Shown here one piece after another: positions 31,077 to 39,726 of a stretch of DNA of 42,394 nucleotides. Made by a program: the position numbers and the translations under genes. The stretch comes from an uncultured bacterium (GTDB lineage Bacteria; Bacillota; Clostridia; Oscillospirales; Ruminococcaceae). The stretch spans positions 1 through 42,394 of the forward strand of contig CAJMQZ010000003.1 in assembly GCA_905215595.1 (NCBI GenBank), written 5' to 3'. The stretch's first letter is position 1. Each line of letters starts with the position of its first letter. The notes beneath the pieces were generated by a model. That model did no database searches, had not been told where the DNA came from, and was given only the letters and a program-made list of their open reading frames with translations.

Positions 31077-33083
31077 TCACCAAACGTGATCCTCGCACCG
31101 CGCCTCCGGGATCCAGCCCAGCTGATAGGCTGTTACCAGCTGCTTCAGGTCGTGCACGCGCTCCCGCAGCACCTCGCCCTCGTCCGTATCTTCCACGAGG
31201 ATGCGATGATTTTCGGTCTCCAGAATGTTCTTCTGGGACAGGATATCCAAGTTCTCTCGCACTGCCTTCTCTGCGCTTTCAAAGGGCTGATGGGTACGCA
31301 GGGACATGGTACGGCTGGAATATACCAGCGTGTAGCCCGCAATGCCGGTCTTTTCGTGGTAGGCGCGGCAGAACCCACCGTCGATGACCACCAGCCGTCC
31401 CCCGCCCTTGATGGGACTTTCGCCGTTTTTCTCCTGCACCGGCACATGGCCGTTGACGATATGGCTCGTGCCCGGCAGACCGAACTCTGCCAGAATGCGG
31501 CGGCAGGCGGCTTCGTCGTTGTACCAGCTATAATAGGGATCCTTGACCTCCGTATGGGTGGCGGGATCGGCGATATACAGCCGCTCGAAGGTGGTCATGG
31601 CGCTGCGGCCAAACAGGGGTGAAAGCTTGCCGCACCACAGATACCACAGAAAATCCTGTCCGCTCTGGCGGGCAGCGCTGCCCTCTGCCCCGTAGTAGCC
31701 ACGGCGGGCGCGGGCGTCGCAGTAATCCATCAGGGCACGGCCGGAGTAGCGGCGTCCCTCGAAATGCTCCACCGCAAAGCCGCCCTTCGTGTTCATGGGT
31801 ACAGCGCCGTGGTAGAGCAGATTGCCGTTCTCAATATGGTACACGCTGCCCTTGGCGTACAAAAATTCAATGTGCTGCTGTAATCTTTCGCTCTGCCGGA
31901 AGGACTGTACCAGCTTGTGCAGCACCAGCTGCTCGTCCGGGTTCAGCTTTGCGGGGTCTGCCGGGTCTACCGTGGGGAAAGAGGTATCCCGCAGGGGGTA
32001 GCGCTTCTCCCCCACCTGCACGGTGTGGGCGTTCCAGTCGATGCGGCGCAGATAATCCCGCCCCTGCATCTGGAAATCCGGGTTGCGGTCGATAACTTGA
32101 CATTCCAGCTTGAACATAAGGATGGAGATGGCCTTGTGCATCACGGCGCAGCGGTGGAGCATTCCTTCCGTATAGGGGCCGCGGGCGGCGTCCGTGTGGG
32201 GCATCCAGATGGAAAGATCGTCCTCGCCGTAGAACTGCTCCGCCATGCGCTGCAAGTGCCGCAGGTTGATGCCATAGCAGTCCTCCAGCATTCCGTGGTT
32301 GTGGTAGGCCAGCGTGGTTTTAAGTACCGTACAGATGCAGATGGGACTGCCGGCAGCAGCACCCATCCACACCACGTCATGGTTGCCCCACTGGATATCC
32401 ACGTTATGGTGGCGCATCAACAAATCCAGAATAATATCCGGGCGGGGACCGCGGTCAAACAGGTCGCCCACAATATGCAGCTTATCCACCGCCAGATGCT
32501 TGATGATTTCACACAGCCGCACGATAAAGCGATCGGCGCGGCCATTCTCGATGATGCTGCCCACGATCTGGCCGTAGTACAGGTCTTTATCGTGATCCTC
32601 AAAGTGGGCGTGGAGCAGCTCGTCCAGAATATAGCCGCAGCTGGAGGGCAGACAGCGGCGCACATGGTCGCGGGTGTGCTTGGAGGACACCAGACGGCAG
32701 ATGTCGATCAGCTGGAGAAGGGTCTGGGTATACCACTGCTCCAGCGCATCCTCAGTGGTGCAGCGCGCCTTAAGCTGAGGCAGCTTTTCGGTGGGATAAT
32801 AGATCAGGGTGGCAAGCTCGGCACGGGCCGCTTCCGGCATGGTGTCACCCAGCACGGCATCCACCTTTTCTCGGATGACGCCGGAGGCGGAGTTCAGAAT
32901 GTGCACAAAGGCCTCGTTCTCGCCGTGCAGGTCACTCATGAAATGCTCGGTGCCCTTGGGCAGCTTGAGCAGCGCCTGTGTGCTGATGATCTCGCTGGCA
33001 GCTGCCGCCTGCGAGGGGTAATCTCTGGCCAGCAGGGTCAGGTACTTCAGGTTGTCGCGGATCTCATCGGTTTCGGTGCGCAT
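31077..33083 (-). CDS. fbp: Fructose-1,6-bisphosphatase, class III
   Basis: A 668-residue enzyme of gluconeogenesis that removes the 1-phosphate of fructose-1,6-bisphosphate. It is a metallophosphatase-fold protein with GTEHFMSDLHGE (about residue 50), GDLFDRGPRPD and WGNHD metal motifs, and the length of the Firmicutes class III enzymes (about 650-670). I chose the ATG at 33081-33083 (MRTETDEIR) behind GGAGG; an in-frame ATG five codons upstream with AAGGAA is possible. A TATACT -10-like box lies 76-80 nt upstream. No strong terminator follows; the next downstream feature is the murA promoter. Confidence 0.95.
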   Translation of the reverse strand: MRTETDEIRDNLKYLTLLARDYPSQAAAASEIISTQALLKLPKGTEHFMSDLHGENEAFVHILNSASGVIREKVDAVLGDTMPEAARAELATLIYYPTEKLPQLKARCTTEDALEQWYTQTLLQLIDICRLVSSKHTRDHVRRCLPSSCGYILDELLHAHFEDHDKDLYYGQIVGSIIENGRADRFIVRLCEIIKHLAVDKLHIVGDLFDRGPRPDIILDLLMRHHNVDIQWGNHDVVWMGAAAGSPICICTVLKTTLAYHNHGMLEDCYGINLRHLQRMAEQFYGEDDLSIWMPHTDAARGPYTEGMLHRCAVMHKAISILMFKLECQVIDRNPDFQMQGRDYLRRIDWNAHTVQVGEKRYPLRDTSFPTVDPADPAKLNPDEQLVLHKLVQSFRQSERLQQHIEFLYAKGSVYHIENGNLLYHGAVPMNTKGGFAVEHFEGRRYSGRALMDYCDARARRGYYGAEGSAARQSGQDFLWYLWCGKLSPLFGRSAMTTFERLYIADPATHTEVKDPYYSWYNDEAACRRILAEFGLPGTSHIVNGHVPVQEKNGESPIKGGGRLVVIDGGFCRAYHEKTGIAGYTLVYSSRTMSLRTHQPFESAEKAVRENLDILSQKNILETENHRILVEDTDEGEVLRERVHDLKQLVTAYQLGWIPEARCEDHVW

Positions 33084-33156
33084 GGCTTCCTCCATCGTAA
33101 CGCATTCCTTGCCCTGCAAAGATGTTGCGCTTTTTGTATTATCGTTTCTCTATATT

Positions 33157-33194
33157 TCAGTATAGCACGAATGGCACCAAAAGTGGTATACTGA
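33157..33194. promoter_or_regulatory. Divergent -10 boxes forming a dyad between fbp and the PflX-like gene
   Basis: TCAGTATA (33157-33164) and TATACTGA (33187-33194) are exact inverted repeats 22 nt apart. Each contains a TATACT -10 box, one for each direction. The -35 boxes expected at 16-17 nt are weak, so one or both promoters may need an activator. Confidence 0.5.
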
Positions 33195-33228
33195 ATACGA
33201 AAATTTTAAGCAAAGGACTTTGGATATT

Positions 33229-34143
33229 ATGCCGAAAACCATTTCCGTTCCCACTCGCTGCACCCTCTGCCCCCGCCGCTGCGGTGCTGACCGTGCCGCC
33301 GGGCGCACCGGCTTCTGCGGGGCAGGCGCTACGCTAAAAGCTGCCCGTGCTGCCCTGCACCACTGGGAGGAGCCCTGCATCAGCGGCACAAGGGGCAGCG
33401 GCACGGTGTTCTTTTCCGGCTGCACCCTGAAGTGCTGCTTCTGCCAGAACTACCCCATCAGCGCCGAGGGGCTGGGCAAAGAGATCACCGTGGAGCACTT
33501 GGCTGAGATCTTTTTAAATTTGCAGGCGCAGGGCGCGCACAACATCAATCTGGTCACCCCGGGGCAGTGGCAGCCGTGGATCCTTGCCGCGCTGGATATT
33601 GCCCGCACCAAGGGACTGCGGCTGCCCATCGTGTGCAACACCGGCGGCTACGAGACCGTGGAAAGCGTGCAGGCGTGGCGCGGGTATATCGACATCTGGC
33701 TGGCCGATTTAAAATATGTGTCCTCTGCCCTTTCCGCAGAGCTTTCCGCCGCGCCGGACTATTTTGCACAGGCAAAACCCGCCATCGAAGCCATGATGGC
33801 GCAGGCGGGACATCCGGTGTTCGATGCAGACGGCATCCTGCAAAAGGGGGTCATTCTGCGGCATCTGGCGCTGCCGGGTCATGTGGAGGACAGCTTTGCC
33901 GTGCTGGACCAGATGGCTGCATGGAACGACGCCGACCCCGGGTGCTTTCTGCCCAGTGTCATGAGCCAGTACACTCCCTTCTACAAGGCCGCAGAGCACG
34001 GCATCGGGCGGCGCATCACCACCTACGAATACCGCCGGGTGGTGAACTACGCCATGGACAAGGGCCTTGTGCAGGGCTATATGCAGCAGAAGAGCAGCGC
34101 CAAGGAGGAATACACCCCCAGCTTTGACCTGACCGGGGTGTGA
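33229..34143 (+). CDS. Radical SAM protein, PflX/PflA-like
   Basis: A 304-residue protein. A cysteine-rich start (CTLCPRRCGADR..GFCGAG) precedes the radical SAM motif FFSGCTLKCCFCQNYPIS (C-x3-C-x2-C, about residue 70). NLVTPGQWQPW, LPIVCNTGGYETVE, and DIWLADLKY follow, as in the PflX subgroup of pyruvate formate-lyase-activating-enzyme homologues. The target glycyl radical enzyme is not in the window. I chose the ATG at 33229-33231 with AAAGGA upstream over a TTG three codons earlier. It stands alone between the divergent fbp promoter and the sugar kinase promoter. Confidence 0.88.
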   Translation: MPKTISVPTRCTLCPRRCGADRAAGRTGFCGAGATLKAARAALHHWEEPCISGTRGSGTVFFSGCTLKCCFCQNYPISAEGLGKEITVEHLAEIFLNLQAQGAHNINLVTPGQWQPWILAALDIARTKGLRLPIVCNTGGYETVESVQAWRGYIDIWLADLKYVSSALSAELSAAPDYFAQAKPAIEAMMAQAGHPVFDADGILQKGVILRHLALPGHVEDSFAVLDQMAAWNDADPGCFLPSVMSQYTPFYKAAEHGIGRRITTYEYRRVVNYAMDKGLVQGYMQQKSSAKEEYTPSFDLTGV

Positions 34144-34211
34144 TTCTGCGGCAGGCCAGCCTTTTCAGCAACTTTACCAAATTTTCGATCTTATTTTCTC
34201 TTGCCTGCGCG

Positions 34212-34225
34212 TGCAAACGCTTGCA
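34212..34225. promoter_or_regulatory. LacI-family operator-like palindrome at the sugar kinase promoter
   Basis: TGCAAACGCTTGCA has TGCAA/TTGCA arms and a central CG, the form of LacI/GalR-family operators, and matches the Bacillus cre consensus at 12 of 14 positions. It overlaps the -35 box, so binding would be expected to repress. Confidence 0.55.
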
Positions 34226-34249
34226 TTCTGTCCGGGAACGCACTATAAT
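34221..34249 (+). promoter_or_regulatory. Sugar kinase promoter
   Basis: TTGCAT (34221-34226), 17-nt spacer, TATAAT (34244-34249). Leader of about 50 nt. Confidence 0.85.
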
Positions 34250-34306
34250 GGATACAACGATGTGTTAATAGTTGCGGGTTTCCGCAATGTCATCAGGAGG
34301 AGCTTT

Positions 34307-35395
34307 ATGGAACATTTCAATCCGATCCTTGGCAGCGAGCCCAATGGCCAGAAGTTCATCACCTGTGGTGAGATCATGCTGCGCCTGACCCCGCCGAACT
34401 ACGAAAAGATCCGCATGGCATCCGCTTTTGAGGCCAGCTATGGCGGCAGTGAGGCCAACATTGCGCTGGCGCTGGCAAACCTTGGCGTGGACAGCACCTT
34501 TTTCAGCGTAGTACCCAACAACAGTCTGGGCAAGAGCGCTGTGCGCTGGCTGCGCTCCAACGATGTGCACTGCACTCCCATGATCCTGACCGAGCCGGAC
34601 GAGACCCCTTCTAACCGTCTGGGTACTTATTATCTGGAGACCGGCTACGGCATCCGCGCTTCCAAGGTCATCTACGACCGCAAGCACAGCGCCATTACCG
34701 AGTACGATTTCTCTCAGGTGGATCTGGACGCTCTGCTGGAGGGCTACGACTGGCTGCACCTCAGCGGCATTACCCCGGCACTGGCACCCAACTGCCGCAG
34801 CCTGATCCTTGATATGCTGAAGGTTGCCAAGAAGAAGGGCCTGACCGTGAGCTTTGACGGCAACTTCCGCTCCACCCTGTGGACTTGGGAGGAGGCACGG
34901 GACTTCTGTACCGAGTGCCTGCCCTATGTGGACGTACTGATGGGTATTGAACCCTACCACCTGTGGAAGGACGAAAACGACCACAGTAAGGGCGACTGGA
35001 AGGACGGCGTGCCCCTGCAGCCCAGCTACGAGCAGCAGGACGAGATTTTCCAGCGGTTCATCGAGCGCTACCCCAACCTGAAGTGCATTGCCCGCCATGT
35101 GCGCTACGCTCACAGCGGCAGCGAGAACAGCCTGAAGGCCTTTATGTGGTACGAGGGTCACACCTTCGAGAGCAAGCTGTACACCTTTAATATCCTTGAC
35201 CGCGTGGGTGGCGGCGATGCCTTTGCCAGCGGCCTGATCTACGCCATGCTGCACAACTACAGAGCCATGGATATGATCAACTTTGCGGTGGCAAGCAGTG
35301 CCATCAAGCACACCATCCACGGCGATGCCAACATCACCGATGATGTGAGCACCATCCGCAACCTGATGAACATGAATTACGATATCAAGCGGTAA
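34307..35395 (+). CDS. PfkB-family sugar kinase, KdgK-like
   Basis: A 362-residue kinase of the ribokinase/PfkB family. The early FITCGEIMLRLTPP and YGGSEANIALALANLG match 2-keto-3-deoxygluconate kinases, and the late DRVGGGDAFASGL contains the catalytic Asp and anion hole. KdgK phosphorylates 2-keto-3-deoxygluconate in hexuronate breakdown; other sugars are possible because no uronate genes are adjacent. The ATG at 34307-34309 follows AGGAGGAGC. Its own promoter overlaps a LacI-type operator, which fits sugar-controlled expression. It ends at a bidirectional terminator. Confidence 0.85.
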   Translation: MEHFNPILGSEPNGQKFITCGEIMLRLTPPNYEKIRMASAFEASYGGSEANIALALANLGVDSTFFSVVPNNSLGKSAVRWLRSNDVHCTPMILTEPDETPSNRLGTYYLETGYGIRASKVIYDRKHSAITEYDFSQVDLDALLEGYDWLHLSGITPALAPNCRSLILDMLKVAKKKGLTVSFDGNFRSTLWTWEEARDFCTECLPYVDVLMGIEPYHLWKDENDHSKGDWKDGVPLQPSYEQQDEIFQRFIERYPNLKCIARHVRYAHSGSENSLKAFMWYEGHTFESKLYTFNILDRVGGGDAFASGLIYAMLHNYRAMDMINFAVASSAIKHTIHGDANITDDVSTIRNLMNMNYDIKR

Positions 35396-35407
35396 CCCGC
35401 ATACAGC

Positions 35408-35444
35408 AACAGGCTCCCTGCCATTTGGCGGGGAGCCTGTTTTG
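35408..35444. terminator. Bidirectional terminator between the sugar kinase and GH3 genes
   Basis: Arms AACAGGCTCCC (35408-35418) and GGGAGCCTGTT (35431-35441) with an inner GCC/GGC step; TTT follows on plus. On minus the stem is followed by GCTG, so it works mainly for the kinase gene. Confidence 0.8.
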
Positions 35445-35459
35445 CACATATTGTGGGAT

Positions 35460-36710
35460 TCACGCTGCGGTATCAGCCCCATACCACAGCTTTTTCAGCC
35501 AGCCCGAAAAGCTGCACTTCGTATCGGAGGTTTTCTCTGCTATAGGCTGCTTTGCTGCAGACGACCCGCTGAGATCCAGGCCAGCCTTTTGTTTGAGGGT
35601 CAGGATCCGCCAGACACTTTCGTTCAGGCGCTCTTCTGAAAGCGTGCCGTCCTCCACTGCCTGAACTACACCATCAAAGGCCGCGCGCAGATCACTGGGC
35701 ATCAGCAGCACATCCACACCGGCTCGAAGTGCTGCCACAGCCGATTCCGCCGGCGTAAAGTGGTTTTTGATGGCATTCATTTCCAGTGCATCGGTTACGA
35801 TCACGCCCTGAAAGCCCAATTCTCCGCGCAGCCGCTCGGTTATCATCGTGTAGGACAGCGATGCCGGCAGGCCGTCCGTGGTCGCATTCGGGGTCGTGAT
35901 GTGCGCCGTCATGACCACATCGGCCCCGGCGGCGATCCCAGCCTCAAAGGGAAGCATCTCCATCGCTTTCATTTCTTCCCAGGTCTTGTAGGATGTCGCT
36001 GCTCTGTAGTGGCTGTCCTGTCCGGTATCCCCATGGCCCGGAAAATGCTTTACCGTGCAGAGCATCCCGGCCTCGTGGAAGCCCTCCACTGCAGCGGCCA
36101 CCATCTGCGCCGTCTGCTGCGCATCGGTGGAATAAGCCCGCCTGCCAATGACCGGATTAGCCGGGTTGGAATCCACATCCGCAACCGGCGCAAAATCCAG
36201 ATTGAACCCGTAAAATCGCAGGTAGCCGCCGATCGTCCGTCCCATCTGGCGGGCCTGCTCCGGATCGCCTGTTTTGCCAATATCCCGGGCGCTCGTATAT
36301 TTAGGCAGAAAGAAGGCCTCATGATTTGCCAGCCGGGCTACCGCGCCGCCCTCTTCATCAACGGCCACGATCATCGGTATTTTGGAGGCGCTTTGGAAAT
36401 CCGCGATCAAGGAGGAAAGCTGGTTCTCGTCCTGAATGTTCTTCTTAAAAACTGCGATGCCGCCCACCGGATACTGTTCCAGATTCTGCCGCATGGTCTG
36501 CGTCAGCGTCTTTTTTTCAGGATTCAGTGAAAAGTCCAGCGTTTCAGGGCGCACCCAGAACAGCTGCCCAACCTTTTCCCGCAAAGTCATCGTTGTAAGT
36601 TTTGCTTCCACCGCATCCGTTGCTTCTTCCGAGAATGCACTGGGAAGCATCGCACCGACCAATGCAGCGCTGACGACCAGCGCCGCTGCTCGTTTCCAAA
36701 GTTTTCTCAT
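35460..36710 (-). CDS. Secreted glycoside hydrolase family 3 (NagZ-like beta-N-acetylhexosaminidase)
   Basis: A 416-residue protein with a signal peptide (MRKLWKRAAALVVSAALVGAMLPSAFS, about 27 residues). The GH3 N-domain has GGIAVFKKNI, VDEEGGAVAR, FAPVADVDSNP, the NagZ loop KHFPGHGDT with the catalytic-acid His, and the nucleophile Asp in VTDALEMNAI. NagZ-type enzymes release GlcNAc from wall fragments. The ending KCSFSGWLKKLWYG is basic and aromatic and may help surface binding. It starts 12 nt after the ABC ATPase gene, likely in the same transcript. It would act outside the membrane. Confidence 0.9.
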   Translation of the reverse strand: MRKLWKRAAALVVSAALVGAMLPSAFSEEATDAVEAKLTTMTLREKVGQLFWVRPETLDFSLNPEKKTLTQTMRQNLEQYPVGGIAVFKKNIQDENQLSSLIADFQSASKIPMIVAVDEEGGAVARLANHEAFFLPKYTSARDIGKTGDPEQARQMGRTIGGYLRFYGFNLDFAPVADVDSNPANPVIGRRAYSTDAQQTAQMVAAAVEGFHEAGMLCTVKHFPGHGDTGQDSHYRAATSYKTWEEMKAMEMLPFEAGIAAGADVVMTAHITTPNATTDGLPASLSYTMITERLRGELGFQGVIVTDALEMNAIKNHFTPAESAVAALRAGVDVLLMPSDLRAAFDGVVQAVEDGTLSEERLNESVWRILTLKQKAGLDLSGSSAAKQPIAEKTSDTKCSFSGWLKKLWYGADTAA

Positions 36711-36722
36711 CGCAATCCCTCT

Positions 36723-37517
36723 TCAGGACAAGATCATGCGGTCGTTGGCAAACTCGCCGCCGCTGGCGATCTGGAACTTGGCCAGCAGGTCGGAGACGTG
36801 CAGCTTCTGCTTTTCCTCCCCTGCCACATCGTAGATGATATGACCCTCGTGCATCATGATGAGGCGGTTGCCGTATTTGATGGCATCCTTCATGTTGTGG
36901 GTGATCATCATGGTGGTCAGGTGGTTCTCCTCCACGATGCGTGCCGAAAGGGTAAGCACCTTCAGCGCCGTTTTGGGGTCCAGTGCAGCGGTGTGCTCGT
37001 CCAGCAGCAGGAGCTTGGGTTTATTCATGGTAGCCATCAGCAGGGTCAACGCCTGCCGCTGACCGCCGGAAAGAAGTCCCACGCGGGCGGTCAGGCGATC
37101 CTCAAGGCCCAGATCAAGGGTCTTGAGCAACTCGCGGTACTGCTCCCGCTCTGCCTTGGTGATGCCGATGCGCAGGGTGCGGCGCTTGCCGCGTCGGGCT
37201 GCCAGCGCCAGATTTTCCTCGATCTGCATGGTGGCGGCAGTGCCGGTCATGGGATCCTGAAACACGCGGCCAATGTAAGCAGCGCGCTGATGCTCGCTTA
37301 GGCGGGTGACATCCACACCGTCGATCAAAATTTTGCCCTCGTCCACCGGCCACACACCGGCCACGGCATTCAGCATGGTGGATTTTCCCGCACCATTGCC
37401 GCCAATGACGGTGACAAAATCGCCCTCGTTCAGCCTCAGATTGAGGCCATTCAGGGCGGTTTTCTGGTTCACCGTACCCGCATTGAAGGTTTTGGAAACA
37501 TTTTGGATCTCAAGCAT
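36723..37517 (-). CDS. ABC importer ATPase (PF04392-linked type)
   Basis: A 264-residue ATPase. Walker A is GGNGAGKSTMLNA, the signature LLSGGQRQALTL, and Walker B LLLLDEHTAALD, with a late THNMKDAIKYG. The start is the ATG at 37515-37517 (MLEIQNVSK) with AAAGGAGG upstream; a longer reading is an artefact of the permease gene. It overlaps the permease stop by 8 nt. With the permease and the lipoprotein it forms a complete importer of the TrpXYZ-like type. The substrate is uncertain; aromatic amino acids are the known case for the family. Confidence 0.92.
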   Translation of the reverse strand: MLEIQNVSKTFNAGTVNQKTALNGLNLRLNEGDFVTVIGGNGAGKSTMLNAVAGVWPVDEGKILIDGVDVTRLSEHQRAAYIGRVFQDPMTGTAATMQIEENLALAARRGKRRTLRIGITKAEREQYRELLKTLDLGLEDRLTARVGLLSGGQRQALTLLMATMNKPKLLLLDEHTAALDPKTALKVLTLSARIVEENHLTTMMITHNMKDAIKYGNRLIMMHEGHIIYDVAGEEKQKLHVSDLLAKFQIASGGEFANDRMILS

Positions 37518-38451
37518 TTTTTGCATCCTCCTTTGCCTTTTTGACCGGCTTCGAGAAGTATTTGCCCTTCCAGTACGGCACAGCAAGGAACACCGCCACC
37601 ACGGAGGCACTGAGCAGCTTGAGCAGGTTTGCATCAAAGCCCAGCGTCAGCACCAGCTGAATGACGATATAGTAGATGATAGCACCGATGGAAACAGAGG
37701 CCAGCTTGAGGGCAAAGTTGTGGAAAATGCGGCTAAACACGGCCTCGCCGATGATGACAGCAGCCAGACCGATGACGATAGCACCGCGTCCCATGCCCAC
37801 ATCTGCAAAGCCCTGATACTGGCTGAGCAGCGCACCGGACAGTGCCACCAGCGCATTGGAGACAGCCAGACCCAGCACGATGTTGAAGTTGGTGTTGATG
37901 CCCTGTGCGCGGGACATGGCAGGGTTAGAGCCGGTAGCGCGGATGCCGCAGCCCAGCTCCGTACCGAAGAACCAGTACAGCACCCCGATAACAACCGCCG
38001 TAACAAGGATGACCATGATGATGGGGTTGTGCAGGGCAAATTCCTTGACCCAGCGCAGGGAGATGAGCAGGCCGTACTTATCCACGTTGATGGACTGGTT
38101 GGCCTTGCCCATGATCTTCAGGTTGATGGAATACAGTGCCAGCTGGGTCAGAATACCGGCCAGAATGGAGGGAATGCCCATAAAGGTGTGCAGCAGGCCG
38201 GTGACAAGGCCGGTAGCAAGGCCGGCCAGCACAGCCACCAGCAATGCTGCCCAGACATTCATGCCGGAAAGCAGGCACATGACGCACACCGCGCCGCCGG
38301 TACCGAAGCTGCCGTCCACGGTCAGGTCGGCTACATCCAGAATACGGTAGGTCAGGTACACGCCAATGGCCATGATACCCCAGATAAGCCCCTGCGCACA
38401 GGCACCCGGTAAAGCGCCCGGCAGGTTTGCAAGTCTTGCAATGATCTCCAA
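37510..38451 (-). CDS. ABC importer permease (LivH/TrpY-like)
   Basis: A 313-residue membrane protein with eight to nine hydrophobic segments and the BPD_transp_2 look of LivH-like permeases (VYLTYRILDVADLTVDGSF, FFGTELGCGIRATGSNPAMSRAQGIN). A basic, lysine-rich tail (KKAKEDAKNA) ends it. It lies 117 nt after the lipoprotein gene with a hairpin between, and overlaps the ATPase gene. Confidence 0.92.
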   Translation of the reverse strand: MEIIARLANLPGALPGACAQGLIWGIMAIGVYLTYRILDVADLTVDGSFGTGGAVCVMCLLSGMNVWAALLVAVLAGLATGLVTGLLHTFMGIPSILAGILTQLALYSINLKIMGKANQSINVDKYGLLISLRWVKEFALHNPIIMVILVTAVVIGVLYWFFGTELGCGIRATGSNPAMSRAQGINTNFNIVLGLAVSNALVALSGALLSQYQGFADVGMGRGAIVIGLAAVIIGEAVFSRIFHNFALKLASVSIGAIIYYIVIQLVLTLGFDANLLKLLSASVVAVFLAVPYWKGKYFSKPVKKAKEDAKNA

Positions 38452-38504
38452 AACAATTTCCTCCTAAACGTTACACTTTTTTATCTCCCGCTTTGATACG
38501 GGAA

Positions 38505-38538
38505 AGCGGAGAAGAGCAAGAATTCACTCTTCTCCGCT
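38505..38538 (-). promoter_or_regulatory. Intercistronic hairpin between the lipoprotein and permease genes
   Basis: Twelve-bp perfect arms AGCGGAGAAGAG (38505-38516) and CTCTTCTCCGCT (38527-38538), 10-nt loop. On the minus strand no U-run follows, so it is more likely a 3' stabiliser than a full stop, keeping the binding-protein message in excess. Confidence 0.7.
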
Positions 38539-38567
38539 ATTTTTCTATTGTTCCAGTTTTGCCGTTA

Positions 38568-39596
38568 TCAGGCTTCGATTTCTACATAGCCTTCCGGTGC
38601 AGTCAGGCCAAGGTCATCGCAGACAGCCTTATTGTACTTTTTGGTCACATCAGTGTACTCGATGGGCATGGTGGAGATATCGCTCTCACCGTTCAGGATC
38701 TTGACTGCCATCTCACCGGTGGTATAGCCCAAGTCGTAGTAGCTGATGGACAGGGTGGCCACGCCGCAGCCGGAGCAGATGCCCTCCTCACCGGCGAACA
38801 CAGGCTTCTTAGCCGGGCGGCAGATGCCGTCCACGATGCCGGTGTTGGCGGCAACGGTGTTATCGGTGGGCACATACAGTGCATCGTTCTCGTCCGCAGC
38901 CTTCTGGCAGACGGAGGACAGATCGTTGGAATCCGAGAAAGCGTACTGAGTAGCAGTCACACCCTTGGCCTCCAGATACTTCTGCACTTCGTCTACCTGA
39001 TACTGGCTGTTAGCCTCGGCAGAGCAGTACAGCAGGCCGACCTTCTTGACCTCGGGCATCCACTCCACGACCATGTCTGCCTGCTGATCCAGCGGTGCCA
39101 GATCGGAGGTGCCGGAGACGTTGCCGCCCACGGTGCCGGAGAAGTTATCCAGCCCCAGTGCCACGCCATACTCGGTAACGGAAGTGCCCAGAATGGGGAT
39201 GGTGTTGGTAGCAGCCTGTGCAGCCTGCAGAGCAGGGGTAGCATTTGCCATAATCAGTGCCACGCCGGAGGAAACAAATCCGTTGGCGATGGTGGCGCAG
39301 GTAGCGGAATCGCCCTGTGCATTCTGGAAGTCGAAGGTGACGTTCTCGCCAAAGGAAGCGGTCAGGGCGTCCTCAAAGCCCTGCGTAGCGGCATCCAGTG
39401 CAGCGTGCTGCACCAGCTGGCAGATGCCAACGGTGAACTTTTCTCCGTTGGAAGCCGCAGCGACCGATGCAGAAGCAACCGTGGAGGATGCTGCCGCAGA
39501 AGATGCGGAGGAAGAACCGCCGCAGGCAGAAAGAGCAGCTGCAGCACCGCAGGCAGCGGCAGCAGTCAGGAAGGACCGACGAGTGATTTTACGCAT
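38568..39596 (-). CDS. ABC importer substrate-binding lipoprotein (PF04392, TrpX-like)
   Basis: A 342-residue lipoprotein. The signal contains a twin-arginine-like ITRRSFL motif and the lipobox LSACG near residue 24, then a Ser/Ala-rich linker of about 30 residues. The mature part matches the PF04392 binding-protein family (VGICQLVQHAALDAATQGFEDAL, ATNTIPILGTSVTEYGVAL, YSPTDNTVAAN-like VPTDNTVAANTG). Start is ATG 39594-39596 with AGAGGAG upstream. LspA would process the lipobox. It is first in the importer unit behind a clear promoter. No T-box motif is seen in the leader. Confidence 0.93.
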   Translation of the reverse strand: MRKITRRSFLTAAAACGAAAALSACGGSSSASSAAASSTVASASVAAASNGEKFTVGICQLVQHAALDAATQGFEDALTASFGENVTFDFQNAQGDSATCATIANGFVSSGVALIMANATPALQAAQAATNTIPILGTSVTEYGVALGLDNFSGTVGGNVSGTSDLAPLDQQADMVVEWMPEVKKVGLLYCSAEANSQYQVDEVQKYLEAKGVTATQYAFSDSNDLSSVCQKAADENDALYVPTDNTVAANTGIVDGICRPAKKPVFAGEEGICSGCGVATLSISYYDLGYTTGEMAVKILNGESDISTMPIEYTDVTKKYNKAVCDDLGLTAPEGYVEIEA

Positions 39597-39659
39597 ATTG
39601 ATGATCTCCTCTATCTCCAGCCCTTGCAGCCAACAGGACGCCGCACTCCGGGCCGATAT

Positions 39660-39690
39660 TGTAAGCGGATCAAACAAGGTTCGCTTTACA
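39660..39690 (-). promoter_or_regulatory. Inverted repeat at the 5' end of the importer mRNA
   Basis: TGTAAGCG (39660-39667) and CGCTTTACA (39682-39690) form a hairpin in the minus transcript with 8 pairs, one bulged A and a 14-nt loop, starting at about +1. It could protect the mRNA end, or the DNA dyad could be an operator. Confidence 0.45.
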
Positions 39691-39697
39691 CTCGTGA

Positions 39698-39726
39698 AGT
39701 ATAGCACAGAATCGCTGGCAAAACAA
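39698..39726 (-). promoter_or_regulatory. Importer operon promoter
   Basis: Minus-strand TTGTTT (39721-39726), 17-nt spacer, TATACT (39698-39703); leader of about 95 nt. Confidence 0.8.

Noticed and set aside
39597..39697. Tryptophan T-box or riboswitch before the TrpX-like gene
   Set aside because: No T-box core motif or terminator/antiterminator pair is visible in the 95-nt leader; only a short 5' stem-loop.
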